From Fodinibius sp051746985 (lineage in GTDB: Bacteria > Bacteroidota > Rhodothermia > Balneolales > Balneolaceae), in assembly GCA_051746985.1 (NCBI GenBank), contig JBNJFP010000010.1, positions 31,927 through 95,926 on the forward strand: a DNA stretch of 64,000 nt, read 5' to 3'. A program made the position numbers and the translations under genes. The notes below the pieces were generated by a model, which saw nothing but the letters and a program-made list of their open reading frames with translations, ran no database searches and was not told the DNA's origin. Positions 8,758 to 17,439 of this stretch are shown here, one piece after another (within the stretch, counting starts at the first letter, position 1; each line of letters starts with the position of its first letter).

Positions 8758-10455
8758 TTAATAATTAATATTGGTCTCAGTAAGCGCCTCGTTAAAAAAG
8801 TTTGGTAAATTTTCTAATAGAAATACCGCCCCAACATCTTTCCGTGCCTGTACAAATTGCTGCTGTACGTTTTCTATTTTGGATGCAGGCTGACCTTTCA
8901 TCACATCTGCTACTTCATCCAAAATCTTGGTAAGTTCTTCATCGAACATAGAATCAACCAACTCACGGTTTATCAACCGTCCATCACTCATGGCTACCCG
9001 GTGATGAATCCACTGCCAGATTTGCGCTCTTGAAATTTCCAGCGTAGCTAAATCCTCCATCAGGTTATCCCATGCCACACAACCGATATCCTGATTCCAT
9101 CCCTGCATATAGGCAATACCTACCCTGATATTTGTTCGCAATCCGGCTTCGGTTACATCCCCACCGCCCTGCGGCAACAAATCGGGATATTTATCCTGAT
9201 CCGGCAGCGTTCTATCCAGCTGATTTTCTTCGGGAAAACACTCCAATGCCGAGGTTATAAAATAGGGATGCGAAACCCAGCAACCGTCATGACCGATGTC
9301 GTGCTCATTCTTTTTATCGGCAAGCACTTTAGCAGTCTGTTGCTTACGCAATTCGGGATCTTTGCCCGGTGTAAAAGCCGACATGCCCCCTATGGCCATT
9401 GCTCCGCGACTGTGACAAATCTTGATCAATCGTTTTGCATATTGATCCATCCACGGCTTGCTCATATCAATGGTACTGCGATCGGGCATTATGCGATCTT
9501 TGTGATACCGAAGCACCTTAATATCGCTAAAAATTTTGTCCCATCGCCCCACATTGAGTCCGGCCGCATGATCCCTTATTTCATATAAAATTTCTTCAAC
9601 TTGGAAAGCAGCGGTTAAGGTTTCAATTAAAAACGTAGCCCGCAAGGTGCCAGTATCAAATCCGAGCTTCTCTTCCAGCATTCCAAAAAGTTTGTTCCAC
9701 CAACGGGCCTCTTGATAAGACTCACATTTGGGCACATAATACTTTGGTGTACGGCCTCGATTAATCAAAAATTGCGTAGTGTGATAAAAATTTACGGCCA
9801 AATCAAATAATCCCGCTGCGACAGGCTCGTCATCAATTAAAACATGCTCTTCATCAAGATGCAGTCCGCGACACCGCACCATTACTCCCGGCATGTCATC
9901 GGGATTAAGTTCATAAACTTTGGTCGGTTCCCCGTTCTTACCTGACTGCTCAAATCTCAAATCACCTTTAGCTGCTCCAATAACATTATTGAAGCCATCA
10001 ATCACATTTTGCCAGCTGGGTTTCATTGAATCTTCGAAATCCAGCATGGCCATATCGGCTCGAACCCCATCCTCATTTCGACTGAGCATATTGATGACCA
10101 TCTTGGCCGAATTTACCGGACCCGTAATCTCAACTCTTCGTTTTCTCAAATCGTCTGGCAACATCGCCACTTTCCAATCACCTACCACAGCCTCATTATC
10201 TTTATTCAGATACTCGGGTATTTGGCCTTCATCAAAATTGAGTTGCCGGACATTTCGATCTTTTATAAGCGACTTGCGCTGCGGTTGCAGCTGTCTATGA
10301 AGACCTATTAACAGCGAGACTAAATCCTCGGTTAAAATGGTAGCGGATTTATCACTTAGCGCCTCGGCCTTGACCTTAAATCCTTTTTTTAGTTCAATGA
10401 ACTTCTTTTTATTCGTTGCCTTCTTCTCTTCTGTTATCTGCATATTTCTCTCCAT
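8758..10455 (-). CDS. aceB: Malate synthase A
   Basis: The enzyme condenses glyoxylate with acetyl-CoA to malate, the second step of the glyoxylate shunt. At 565 residues it has the length of the short AceB class. Family blocks seen are VEITGPVNSAKMVINML, MAMLDFEDSMKPSW (acidic active-site region), RGLHLDEEHV, GTLRATFLIETLTAAFQ, AIGGMSAFTPGKDP and DGCWVSHPYF. It is first in an aceB-aceA operon. Two in-frame ATGs lie four codons apart (10455 and 10443), and either could be used. The 173-base spacer to the divergent regulator holds a perfect palindrome. Confidence 0.95.
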   Translation of the reverse strand: MERNMQITEEKKATNKKKFIELKKGFKVKAEALSDKSATILTEDLVSLLIGLHRQLQPQRKSLIKDRNVRQLNFDEGQIPEYLNKDNEAVVGDWKVAMLPDDLRKRRVEITGPVNSAKMVINMLSRNEDGVRADMAMLDFEDSMKPSWQNVIDGFNNVIGAAKGDLRFEQSGKNGEPTKVYELNPDDMPGVMVRCRGLHLDEEHVLIDDEPVAAGLFDLAVNFYHTTQFLINRGRTPKYYVPKCESYQEARWWNKLFGMLEEKLGFDTGTLRATFLIETLTAAFQVEEILYEIRDHAAGLNVGRWDKIFSDIKVLRYHKDRIMPDRSTIDMSKPWMDQYAKRLIKICHSRGAMAIGGMSAFTPGKDPELRKQQTAKVLADKKNEHDIGHDGCWVSHPYFITSALECFPEENQLDRTLPDQDKYPDLLPQGGGDVTEAGLRTNIRVGIAYMQGWNQDIGCVAWDNLMEDLATLEISRAQIWQWIHHRVAMSDGRLINRELVDSMFDEELTKILDEVADVMKGQPASKIENVQQQFVQARKDVGAVFLLENLPNFFNEALTETNINY

Positions 10456-10628
10456 TTTTTTGTTGATGATGTCCTCCCTTTTTTTCGGTCACATCTTAAA
10501 ACTAAGTTCGTAAAAACGAATATCACTATCAAGCGAATATTCGCTATAAGATTAAATTTTATTTCACACCCCAAATCTTTGTACATTCATTATAAGTGGA
10601 AAAGTCACGCTAACATCATCTAAACGTT
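10456..10628. promoter_or_regulatory. Divergent promoter region, aceBA / ScfR-type regulator
   Basis: The 173-base AT-rich spacer separates two outward-facing genes and must hold both promoters. Its most regular feature is the palindrome at 10532-10545. A partial match (ACGAATATC, 10516-10524) lies just upstream of it. Assigning -10/-35 boxes would be guesswork. Confidence 0.6.
10532..10545. promoter_or_regulatory. Candidate operator, 14-bp palindrome
   Basis: AGCGAATATTCGCT is a perfect inverted repeat 87 bases upstream of aceB and 84 upstream of the regulator gene. Its position in the divergent spacer makes it a candidate binding site for the adjacent regulator; binding is inference. Confidence 0.45.
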
Positions 10629-12143
10629 ATGCCACAACCGGTTCAGGAAGAAAATCTAAGGGCAATTTTCGGGTTAAAACTTCGTCAGTATCGCGAGCAA
10701 AAAGACTTTTCTACCCAAGAATTAGCAAAAAAGTCGGGGCTTTCAGCCTCCTACATCAATGAGATTGAAAAGGGGAAAAAATACCCCAAGGCCGATAAAA
10801 TAATGTCGCTGGCTACTGCTTTGGATGTTGATTACGACGAAATGGTGTCGCTTAAGCTGGGCAAGCAGCTGGACCAACTTTCGGATCTTCTAAAGAGTAA
10901 TGCGCTACACGAAATGCCGCTGGAACTTTTTGGTATTAAAACCAGTGACCTCATCGGCCTGATGGGGAATGATCCCACCAAATTCAGCGCACTGCTCCAA
11001 ACCTTGTTGGAAGTTGCGCGAAATTATGACGTACGGGTTGAGCAATTTTTACTTGCCGCTCTGCGATCGTACCAGGAACTCAACAATAATTATTTTGAAG
11101 AGCTTGAAACCGAGGCACAGTCATTTCTCCAAAAGCACGGCTGGGCTGATCTGCCCACCCTACCCTACGAGCAGCTCCAAACATTACTGGTCACAAATTA
11201 CAACTACCAAATTATTGAAACCTCTTTCCCCGATCATCCTGAGCTCCGGGGTTTTCGTTCGGTTTTTGTGCCGGGAAAGAATCCCCAACTTTTTGTAAAT
11301 AATCAGCTGTTAGACAACCAAAAAGCATTTGTATTGGGACGTGAGCTTGGATATAACATCCTTCAATTAGACGAACGAGCGTTGACCTCCTCGTGGATCA
11401 AAGTTGAATCATTCGATCAGGTACTCAACAATTTCAAAGCTTCCTACTTTTCAGGGGCTATATTAATGAACAGCCTCACGTTGGTGCAAAAGCTACAGGA
11501 TTTTTTCAGTCAGGATCGCTGGAAACCAGAGCTGTTGCTCCAAATAATCGACTATTTTGACACCACTCCCGAAACCTTCACCCACCGCCTAACCCAAATT
11601 CTACCCCACCATTTTGGTATTGATCAGCTATTCTTTTTGCGGTTTCATAACAATCCCAATAACGACACTTATAAATTATCCAAAGAGCTACACCTTTCAC
11701 AGCTACATAACCCACACAGGGTAAATCCAACGGAGCATTATTGTCGCCGGTGGATAACTATTACCCTGCTTCAGGAGCTGGCTGAAAAAGGGATCCAAGA
11801 AACTGAAAAAAGACCGTTAGTGGACATACAGCGTTCACATTTCTACGACACCGATAACAAATATATCTGTATTTCATTTGCTCGTCCCCTTGCTCTCAAA
11901 GATAAAACCAACTCTTGTATCACATTGGGGTTATTAGAAAATGATACTCTCAAAAAGAACGTACAATTTATTAAGAACACAGACATTGAAACCCGGATTG
12001 TGAACGAGTCCTGCGAACGATGCCCCATTCCCGACTGTCAGGAGCGGGCAGCAGAACCCATCATCAGCCAAAAAGACCAGCAGCAAAAGCAGCGTGAGTC
12101 TGCCCTACAACAGTTTTTAGCAACCCACCAGTCAGAGACGTGA
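10629..12143 (+). CDS. XRE-family regulator with ScfR-type C-terminus (RamB-like)
   Basis: The 504-residue protein starts with a helix-turn-helix of XRE type (about residues 12-70: REQKDFSTQELAKKSGLSAS then YINEIEKGKKYPKADKI). The middle (about 165-330) resembles the IrrE/ImmA-like domain but shows no clear HExxH, so peptidase activity is doubtful. The C-terminal part resembles the short-chain fatty acyl-CoA regulator domain (ScfRs, formerly DUF2083), with the cysteine cluster C462, C465, C470 in SCERCPIPDCQERAAEP. RamB of Corynebacterium and Mycobacterium has this architecture and controls aceA/aceB. The divergent position next to aceBA supports the same job here: sensing acyl-CoA or acetate status. 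The ligand and the sign of regulation are inference. Confidence 0.85.
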   Translation: MPQPVQEENLRAIFGLKLRQYREQKDFSTQELAKKSGLSASYINEIEKGKKYPKADKIMSLATALDVDYDEMVSLKLGKQLDQLSDLLKSNALHEMPLELFGIKTSDLIGLMGNDPTKFSALLQTLLEVARNYDVRVEQFLLAALRSYQELNNNYFEELETEAQSFLQKHGWADLPTLPYEQLQTLLVTNYNYQIIETSFPDHPELRGFRSVFVPGKNPQLFVNNQLLDNQKAFVLGRELGYNILQLDERALTSSWIKVESFDQVLNNFKASYFSGAILMNSLTLVQKLQDFFSQDRWKPELLLQIIDYFDTTPETFTHRLTQILPHHFGIDQLFFLRFHNNPNNDTYKLSKELHLSQLHNPHRVNPTEHYCRRWITITLLQELAEKGIQETEKRPLVDIQRSHFYDTDNKYICISFARPLALKDKTNSCITLGLLENDTLKKNVQFIKNTDIETRIVNESCERCPIPDCQERAAEPIISQKDQQQKQRESALQQFLATHQSET

Positions 12144-12166
12144 CAACAAAAGACAGCACTCGAATA

Positions 12167-13096
12167 TCACTGTCGAAAATTGATATTTGGATTTTGGTAG
12201 ATAGGCACTTCGTTAACAGCCTCAAAAAAGGTCTCTGCTTTCCCTAAATCTTGTCCCTTATTAATAGCGTACGGCCAGTACTGCTCCACATTTCCACGTC
12301 CCATCAACAGCTGCATCGTGCCCTGCGATTTGTGTTCCGCGATCACCCAATTGGTGATAATTTTATAATCCAATCGATCGTCATGGCCAAACTTTTGGGT
12401 GCGGTCAAATTCCATAGGCTGCTGATCTTCCATTAGTTTTGAAATAGGATATCCTTCTAACTCCGTATAGTCTGTGCGATCTCCCAACGAATTGCCAATC
12501 GTAGTAGCAAATACAATGGGACGTTCGTCTTCAGGCAATTCCTGTATAGCCTGCAGCGCCAAAATAGCCGATGCTTTATGATGGCCGTGCGTTGCTTCGG
12601 AGGGCGTCATCGTAAACACAAAATCGTAGCTATTTTCCCGCAAAATTTTCTGTAGCCGTTGTTTGATCCAGCTGATATCCCAGTTTTGCATGGGACGTTC
12701 AATATTTCTTGAAAACTCATCATCCACTTGGTCAAAAAAGTAGTAATTGCGCATGCCTACAATTTCTCCCCCCGCCATCAGCTCCTGCTTTCGGATGCCG
12801 GGCAAATAATCACGGCCCACCTCTTCTTTATCGAGCTCTCGGTTATAGATAAAATTGCCCAAGGTCGAATATCGATAGCCCCCTTCGCCATTGGTCATCA
12901 TCGCCAGATCCACGACCCCATCCAGCAGGTGCGTAGTTTTGAAAACGGTTGCCGAATAAATAGCGTCGTCATCGGGATGTGCGGTTACCAACAACACTTT
13001 GGGTTGATAGTCGAGCTGCTGTGCCTGCATTTCAGTTCCAAGGCCATGTAGCAAAAAAAGGATTGACAGTACTATAGCTGCTTTTATCGTACGCAT
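12167..13096 (-). CDS. Secreted PIG-L family deacetylase
   Basis: This roughly 309-residue protein has a signal peptide ending near EMQAQQ, so it acts outside the cytoplasm. The LmbE/PIG-L motif VTAHPDDDAIYSA supplies the zinc-binding His and Asp; a second histidine site is ATHGHHKASAILA. The family removes acetyl groups from N-acetylglucosamine-type substrates; export argues against the cytoplasmic bacillithiol enzyme BshB. I use the ATG at 13096; a GTG two codons upstream (13102) is possible. Its end faces the end of the ScfR-type gene 23 bases away. It follows the TesA-like gene by about 20 bases on the same strand, so the two are probably one operon. Confidence 0.85.
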   Translation of the reverse strand: MRTIKAAIVLSILFLLHGLGTEMQAQQLDYQPKVLLVTAHPDDDAIYSATVFKTTHLLDGVVDLAMMTNGEGGYRYSTLGNFIYNRELDKEEVGRDYLPGIRKQELMAGGEIVGMRNYYFFDQVDDEFSRNIERPMQNWDISWIKQRLQKILRENSYDFVFTMTPSEATHGHHKASAILALQAIQELPEDERPIVFATTIGNSLGDRTDYTELEGYPISKLMEDQQPMEFDRTQKFGHDDRLDYKIITNWVIAEHKSQGTMQLLMGRGNVEQYWPYAINKGQDLGKAETFFEAVNEVPIYQNPNINFRQ

Positions 13097-13116
13097 AGTC
13101 ACTAATAAATGTTGAG

Positions 13117-13764
13117 TTAATGGGTTTGGTTTGCTGATGTTTTTGACTCTAAGATAGGCTTTAACACCTCCCAGGTTTTTTCCGCCAGTAGCTGATGCCC
13201 CTCTTCCGTTGGATGAATACCATCCGACTGCATTAATTCGGAATCTCCTCCCAACTCATCCAAAAAATATGGAATCAGTTCGGTGTCGTTTTCTTCCGCC
13301 AGCTTGGGATACATTTCTTTAAACTGGGTCGTATAATCCGATCCCAGGTTTGGTGGTACCTGCATTCCTGTGATGATGATGGATGCTTCCGGGTACTCTG
13401 ATTCTACCTTGTCGATAATCTTCTGCAAGTTCTCTTTGGTAACATCCAGATCAATGCCGCGAAGGCCGTCGTTACCGCCCAGCTCGAGTATAAAAACCGA
13501 TACCGGCTGACGTAGTACCCAATCGATGCGCGTCAATCCACCAGCGGATGTTTCCCCGCTCGATCCCCCGTTTACCGCTTTATAATCCCATTCCAGTGAA
13601 TCAATTTTCTGTTGGATCAATGCCGGAAAGGCATCTTCTTTGTCAATTCCATAGCCTGCGGTAATACTATCCCCGAAAAAGAGGATACGTTGATTAGCAT
13701 CCTGACTGTAAAGCATTGATGGGAGCAATAAGGTTAAAACAATAGCCGTCAAAGTCCGTTTCAT
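13117..13764 (-). CDS. tesA: TesA-like SGNH esterase/thioesterase
   Basis: The 215-residue protein has a signal peptide (cleavage near LYSQ) and should be periplasmic. Catalytic blocks are ILFFGDSITAGYG (Ser nucleophile), NGGSSGETSAGG, ELGGNDGLRG, and DGIHPTEEGHQLLAE (Asp and His). This is the layout of E. coli TesA, thioesterase I/protease I/lysophospholipase L1. It is divergent from a YbbA-YbbP-type ABC system, the same neighbourhood as tesA-ybbA-ybbP in E. coli, which strengthens the assignment. The natural substrate remains open. Confidence 0.85.
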   Translation of the reverse strand: MKRTLTAIVLTLLLPSMLYSQDANQRILFFGDSITAGYGIDKEDAFPALIQQKIDSLEWDYKAVNGGSSGETSAGGLTRIDWVLRQPVSVFILELGGNDGLRGIDLDVTKENLQKIIDKVESEYPEASIIITGMQVPPNLGSDYTTQFKEMYPKLAEENDTELIPYFLDELGGDSELMQSDGIHPTEEGHQLLAEKTWEVLKPILESKTSANQTH

Positions 13765-13887
13765 AAATCAACAAGAGTAAATTATTGTTACTAAGGTTTT
13801 CATTTAGTATGGAAAACGCTTTCCTTAACGGAATGATTCACCCCTTTGCTGGTGTTACTATCCATAATTCAATCATGATATTATTTT
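13765..13887. promoter_or_regulatory. Divergent promoter region, tesA / ybbAP-like operon
   Basis: A 123-base spacer between two outward-facing genes must hold both promoters. I see no strong palindrome or hairpin in it. Confidence 0.5.
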
Positions 13888-14604
13888 ATGGCTTCAAATC
13901 CGATTCTGGAAGTTACAAATCTAACACAACAATTTAGAAGTGGCGATAAAAAATTAACCGTTCTCGATCACGTTGATTTTTCGATTGAAAAGGGAACTGT
14001 TTGTTCTATCGTTGGGCCTTCTGGGAGTGGTAAAACCACCCTTTTGGGATTATGCGCCGGACTCGATCGGCCCACGACCGGAGATGTAAGACTTAACGGG
14101 GTAAAGCTTGGTCCATTAAATGAAGATCAGCGCGCCGAGGTTCGTAACAAACACGTGGGATTTGTATTTCAAACCTTTCAGCTTGTACCGACCCTTACCG
14201 CCCTCGAAAACGTTATGGTGCCACTTGAGTTGCGGGGCATGAAAACATCCGAAGTTCAGCACGATGCTGAGGAATTATTAGAACAGGTGGGCCTGGGAGA
14301 TCGCATGAGTCACTATCCCACTCAGTTATCGGGGGGTGAACAACAGCGCGTAGCCATTGCACGGGCATTTATCAACAAACCGAAAATTCTGTTTGCCGAC
14401 GAACCTACAGGCAACCTCGATACAGAAACTGGTCAAACAATTGAAAACCTGTTGTTTGATCTTAACAAAGCTCGGGGAACAACCCTTGTGTTGGTCACGC
14501 ATGATCTATCCCTTGCCGAACAGTGCCAGCGAATTATCCATCTCAAAAATGGAAAAATCTTCAAGGATGAGTGGATTCAGGATCTGGAAACCGAACAAAT
14601 ATAA
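13888..14604 (+). CDS. ybbA: ABC transporter ATP-binding protein, YbbA/LolD type
   Basis: This 238-residue ATPase has Walker A GPSGSGKT (43-50), Q-loop FVFQTFQLVPTLTALENV, signature LSGGEQQR (147-154), Walker B ILFADEP with E172, and H-switch VLVTHDLSLA. It belongs to the MacB/LolD/YbbA subfamily, which powers mechanotransmission or lipoprotein/lipid extraction rather than classical transport. It is followed 21 bases later by its cognate large permease. The divergent tesA gene matches the E. coli arrangement. Confidence 0.9.
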   Translation: MASNPILEVTNLTQQFRSGDKKLTVLDHVDFSIEKGTVCSIVGPSGSGKTTLLGLCAGLDRPTTGDVRLNGVKLGPLNEDQRAEVRNKHVGFVFQTFQLVPTLTALENVMVPLELRGMKTSEVQHDAEELLEQVGLGDRMSHYPTQLSGGEQQRVAIARAFINKPKILFADEPTGNLDTETGQTIENLLFDLNKARGTTLVLVTHDLSLAEQCQRIIHLKNGKIFKDEWIQDLETEQI

Positions 14605-14625
14605 TAAGATTTTTTAGCAGCTCTT

Positions 14626-17172
14626 ATGTCATCATTTTTTTCAGGATGGTCATGGAAGATGGCCTGGCGCGATGCCCGATCTAACAAGAAGAGGCTTTTT
14701 ATTTATATATCCGCTATCATCATTGGCGTAGCGGCGCAGGTGGCTATTACCTCTTTTCGGGATAGCCTAAACAACACCATCGACAACCAGTCGAAAGAAC
14801 TTCTTGGAGCCGATCTTGAAATTGAAACCGAGCAACCACCGCCCGATCCCCTTACTATTTATTTTGATTCGCTGGGAGGCGAACAGTCCACCATTACCGA
14901 ATTTCCCTCGATGGTCTCCTTTCCCAAAAACGGAAATACGCGCCTGTCAAATATCCGGGCATTAAAAGGTAACTTCCCCTTTTATGGAGCGCTTGAAACC
15001 ACTCCCGAGACCTCAGCTCAAAGCTTCAAAACCGATACTACGGCCCTTGTCGATCAGGCACTGATGACTCAGTTCGATATTGAAATAGGGGATTCCATAA
15101 AGGTAGGTGATGTTACCTTTGCCATTGGCGGGGCTATTACCAAAATCCCGGGCGAAGCGGCCGCGGCGGCTATGGTTGGACCGCGGATTTTTATTCCCGA
15201 TTCAAAGCTGGAAGAAACCAACCTGGTACAGCGCGGCAGTCGCGTGGAATACAAACAGTATTTCAAGTTTTCTGAAGAGCGCGATATGGCCGCCATCGAA
15301 ACGGAGGTCGATTCGTTGCAGGAAGCTCTTGAAATGGACATCGATATTGAAACGGTCGAAGAACGACAGGAAGAAATCGGGGAAGCGGTTTCAAATCTCA
15401 GCAAGTTTTTAAATCTGGTCGGGTTTATCGCCCTACTACTCGGCGGCATTGGGGTTGCCAGCTCAATTCACGTCTATATCAATCAAAAACTTAGCACGGC
15501 ATCGGTACTGCGCTGTTTTGGAGCTTCATCAGACCAGACAATGAGCATTTTCTTAATTCAAGCAGTCGTTCTTGGTTTGCTGGGCGCTGTGACGGGCACA
15601 CTGATGGGGGTCGGCATTCAATATATGCTGCCGGGTTTGGTCAGTGACTTTCTGCCTGTCACTGTAGAACTGACAACTTCGTGGCTGGCTATAGGATTGG
15701 GATTATTCACGGGCACGGGCGTAGCCCTTGCGTTCGCCTTACTACCCCTGCTTGCACTTCGTAAAGCGTCACCACTGTATGCCCTGCGCACTGTCGAGGG
15801 ATCCATCACCTCCCTGCTATCCGCAAAAACAAAAAGCATTATCTATGTTGCTATAGCTTTGACGGTGATGGGCTACGCCACGCTTCTTACGGCCGACTGG
15901 ATGGTAGGTGGATTATTTACCGCCGGGATGATTATCGCTTTTGGCCTGTTGTGGCTGGTAGCAAAATTACTGATGAAACTCGTCCGCCGCTATTTCCCAT
16001 CGCACTGGCCCTACGTGTGGCGACAAGGACTGGCTAACTTATATCGTCCGCACAACCAAACCACTACCCTTATGCTCTCATTGGGATTGGGAATGCTGCT
16101 GGTAAGCACGCTGTATTTTAGTCAGGATATGCTCATGGAGGAGCTCGATTTTGCCACTCGTGACGATGCGCCCAATCTCATCTTCTTTGATATCCAGCCC
16201 GACCAAAACGAGGGCTTGAACCAACTGCTTGAAGAAAAAGATGTTCCTGTTCTGCAGAACGTACCCATGGTGACCATGCGTCTGGATTCGCTTCGTGGGC
16301 GCAGTACCGAGGCCATTTCTGAGGACAGTACAAACGAGGTACGTGGCTGGGCCCTGCGTCGCGAATACCGTTCAACTTATCGCGATTCCCTCATCGATTC
16401 CGAAACCCTGCTTGAAGGAGAATGGATAGGTCAAGCTCCAGACACTGGCCGGGTCCCGGTATCTGCTGCACAAAACATCGCTGAAGACCTGAACTTATCC
16501 ATTGGGGATTCCCTTACCTTTGACGTGCAGGGCGTGCCTGTTGAAGCCTATGTAGGCAGTATCCGGGAAGTCGATTTCCAACGCGTACAACCCAACTTTT
16601 TTATGCTCTTCCCCGCTGGTGTACTGGAAGCGGCTCCACAGATATATGTAACCGTCACCCGTGCATCAGACAACAAAATATCGGCGGCCACCCAGCAGGC
16701 CGTCGTCCAGGAGTATCCCAACATTTCGGCTATTGACGTCAGCCGTATCCTTGAAACCATTGATGATTTTGTTGATAAAATTTCATTTGCCGTTCAATTC
16801 ATGGCCCTATTCAGCATCATCACGGGACTCATCGTTCTGGCAAGCTCAGTAGCCACCAGTCGATTCCAACGCATCAAAGAAAGTGTTTTGCTGCGGACTA
16901 TTGGGGCCAGCAAGAAACAGATCATCCAAATATTATCGGTAGAGTACCTGTTTTTGGGGATTCTATCAGCCTTAACAGGACTTATACTTTCGGTTGGTGC
17001 TACCTGGCTACTCGGCTACTTCTATTTTGATATTACCTTCACCCCCAATCTCTGGGTAATTGTTTTCGGTACGCTGATTGTTACGGCTCTTACCATACTG
17101 ATTGGCATGTTTAATAGCCGAAGCGTATACAAAAAAACGCCGCTCGAAGTACTTCGCGTAGAAACAACCTAA
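14626..17172 (+). CDS. ybbP: FtsX-like ABC permease, YbbP type
   Basis: The 848-residue permease has ten or so membrane helices in the YbbP layout: one near residue 25-45, then a large periplasmic domain (about 50-255). A first FtsX block of helices follows (about 260-385), then a central helix pair (about 400-450), a second periplasmic domain (about 495-700) and a final FtsX block (about 715-845) ending KKTPLEVLRVETT. Paired FtsX domains with conserved ALRKASPLYALR- and TPLEVLR-type endings are typical. It partners the upstream ATPase. The periplasmic domains are rich in Asp and Glu, which fits a salt-adapted organism. The substrate is unknown; lipid or lipoprotein handling is suggested by family and by the tesA neighbour. 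Confidence 0.88.
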   Translation: MSSFFSGWSWKMAWRDARSNKKRLFIYISAIIIGVAAQVAITSFRDSLNNTIDNQSKELLGADLEIETEQPPPDPLTIYFDSLGGEQSTITEFPSMVSFPKNGNTRLSNIRALKGNFPFYGALETTPETSAQSFKTDTTALVDQALMTQFDIEIGDSIKVGDVTFAIGGAITKIPGEAAAAAMVGPRIFIPDSKLEETNLVQRGSRVEYKQYFKFSEERDMAAIETEVDSLQEALEMDIDIETVEERQEEIGEAVSNLSKFLNLVGFIALLLGGIGVASSIHVYINQKLSTASVLRCFGASSDQTMSIFLIQAVVLGLLGAVTGTLMGVGIQYMLPGLVSDFLPVTVELTTSWLAIGLGLFTGTGVALAFALLPLLALRKASPLYALRTVEGSITSLLSAKTKSIIYVAIALTVMGYATLLTADWMVGGLFTAGMIIAFGLLWLVAKLLMKLVRRYFPSHWPYVWRQGLANLYRPHNQTTTLMLSLGLGMLLVSTLYFSQDMLMEELDFATRDDAPNLIFFDIQPDQNEGLNQLLEEKDVPVLQNVPMVTMRLDSLRGRSTEAISEDSTNEVRGWALRREYRSTYRDSLIDSETLLEGEWIGQAPDTGRVPVSAAQNIAEDLNLSIGDSLTFDVQGVPVEAYVGSIREVDFQRVQPNFFMLFPAGVLEAAPQIYVTVTRASDNKISAATQQAVVQEYPNISAIDVSRILETIDDFVDKISFAVQFMALFSIITGLIVLASSVATSRFQRIKESVLLRTIGASKKQIIQILSVEYLFLGILSALTGLILSVGATWLLGYFYFDITFTPNLWVIVFGTLIVTALTILIGMFNSRSVYKKTPLEVLRVETT

Positions 17173-17178
17173 GGCGAT

Positions 17179-17349
17179 ATGGATACCAAACAAAAGGTAA
17201 ATCTAATATCAGTTGTTATTCTTGTGATCTGTATTCTGGCAGCGCTACTCATCTATCATTATACAGGAAATATTGTGGTCGCCATTTTTATTGCTCCGCC
17301 TATCATCCATTGGATCTTAAAAAAGCGGAGCAATTCGGAGCATTTTTAA
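17179..17349 (+). CDS. Small two-helix membrane protein
   Basis: A 56-codon frame starts with an ATG six bases after the permease stop. It encodes a short polar N-terminus (MDTKQKVNL), a hydrophobic helix (about residues 9-27), a brief turn with HYTGN, a second helix (about 31-47) and a basic tail (KKRSNSEHF). Helix-tail charge suggests a cytoplasmic C-terminus. The tight spacing to the permease and the clean helix pattern argue that it is a real gene. I do not recognise a family. Confidence 0.5.
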   Translation: MDTKQKVNLISVVILVICILAALLIYHYTGNIVVAIFIAPPIIHWILKKRSNSEHF

Positions 17350-17439
17350 ATTACAGCAGATTCGGTTAGGTAGCTTGTTTAAAGGTTTCAGCTTAGCCAT
17401 ATTACCTCACGATAAACAAGATAAAATCATCAGTAGAAT

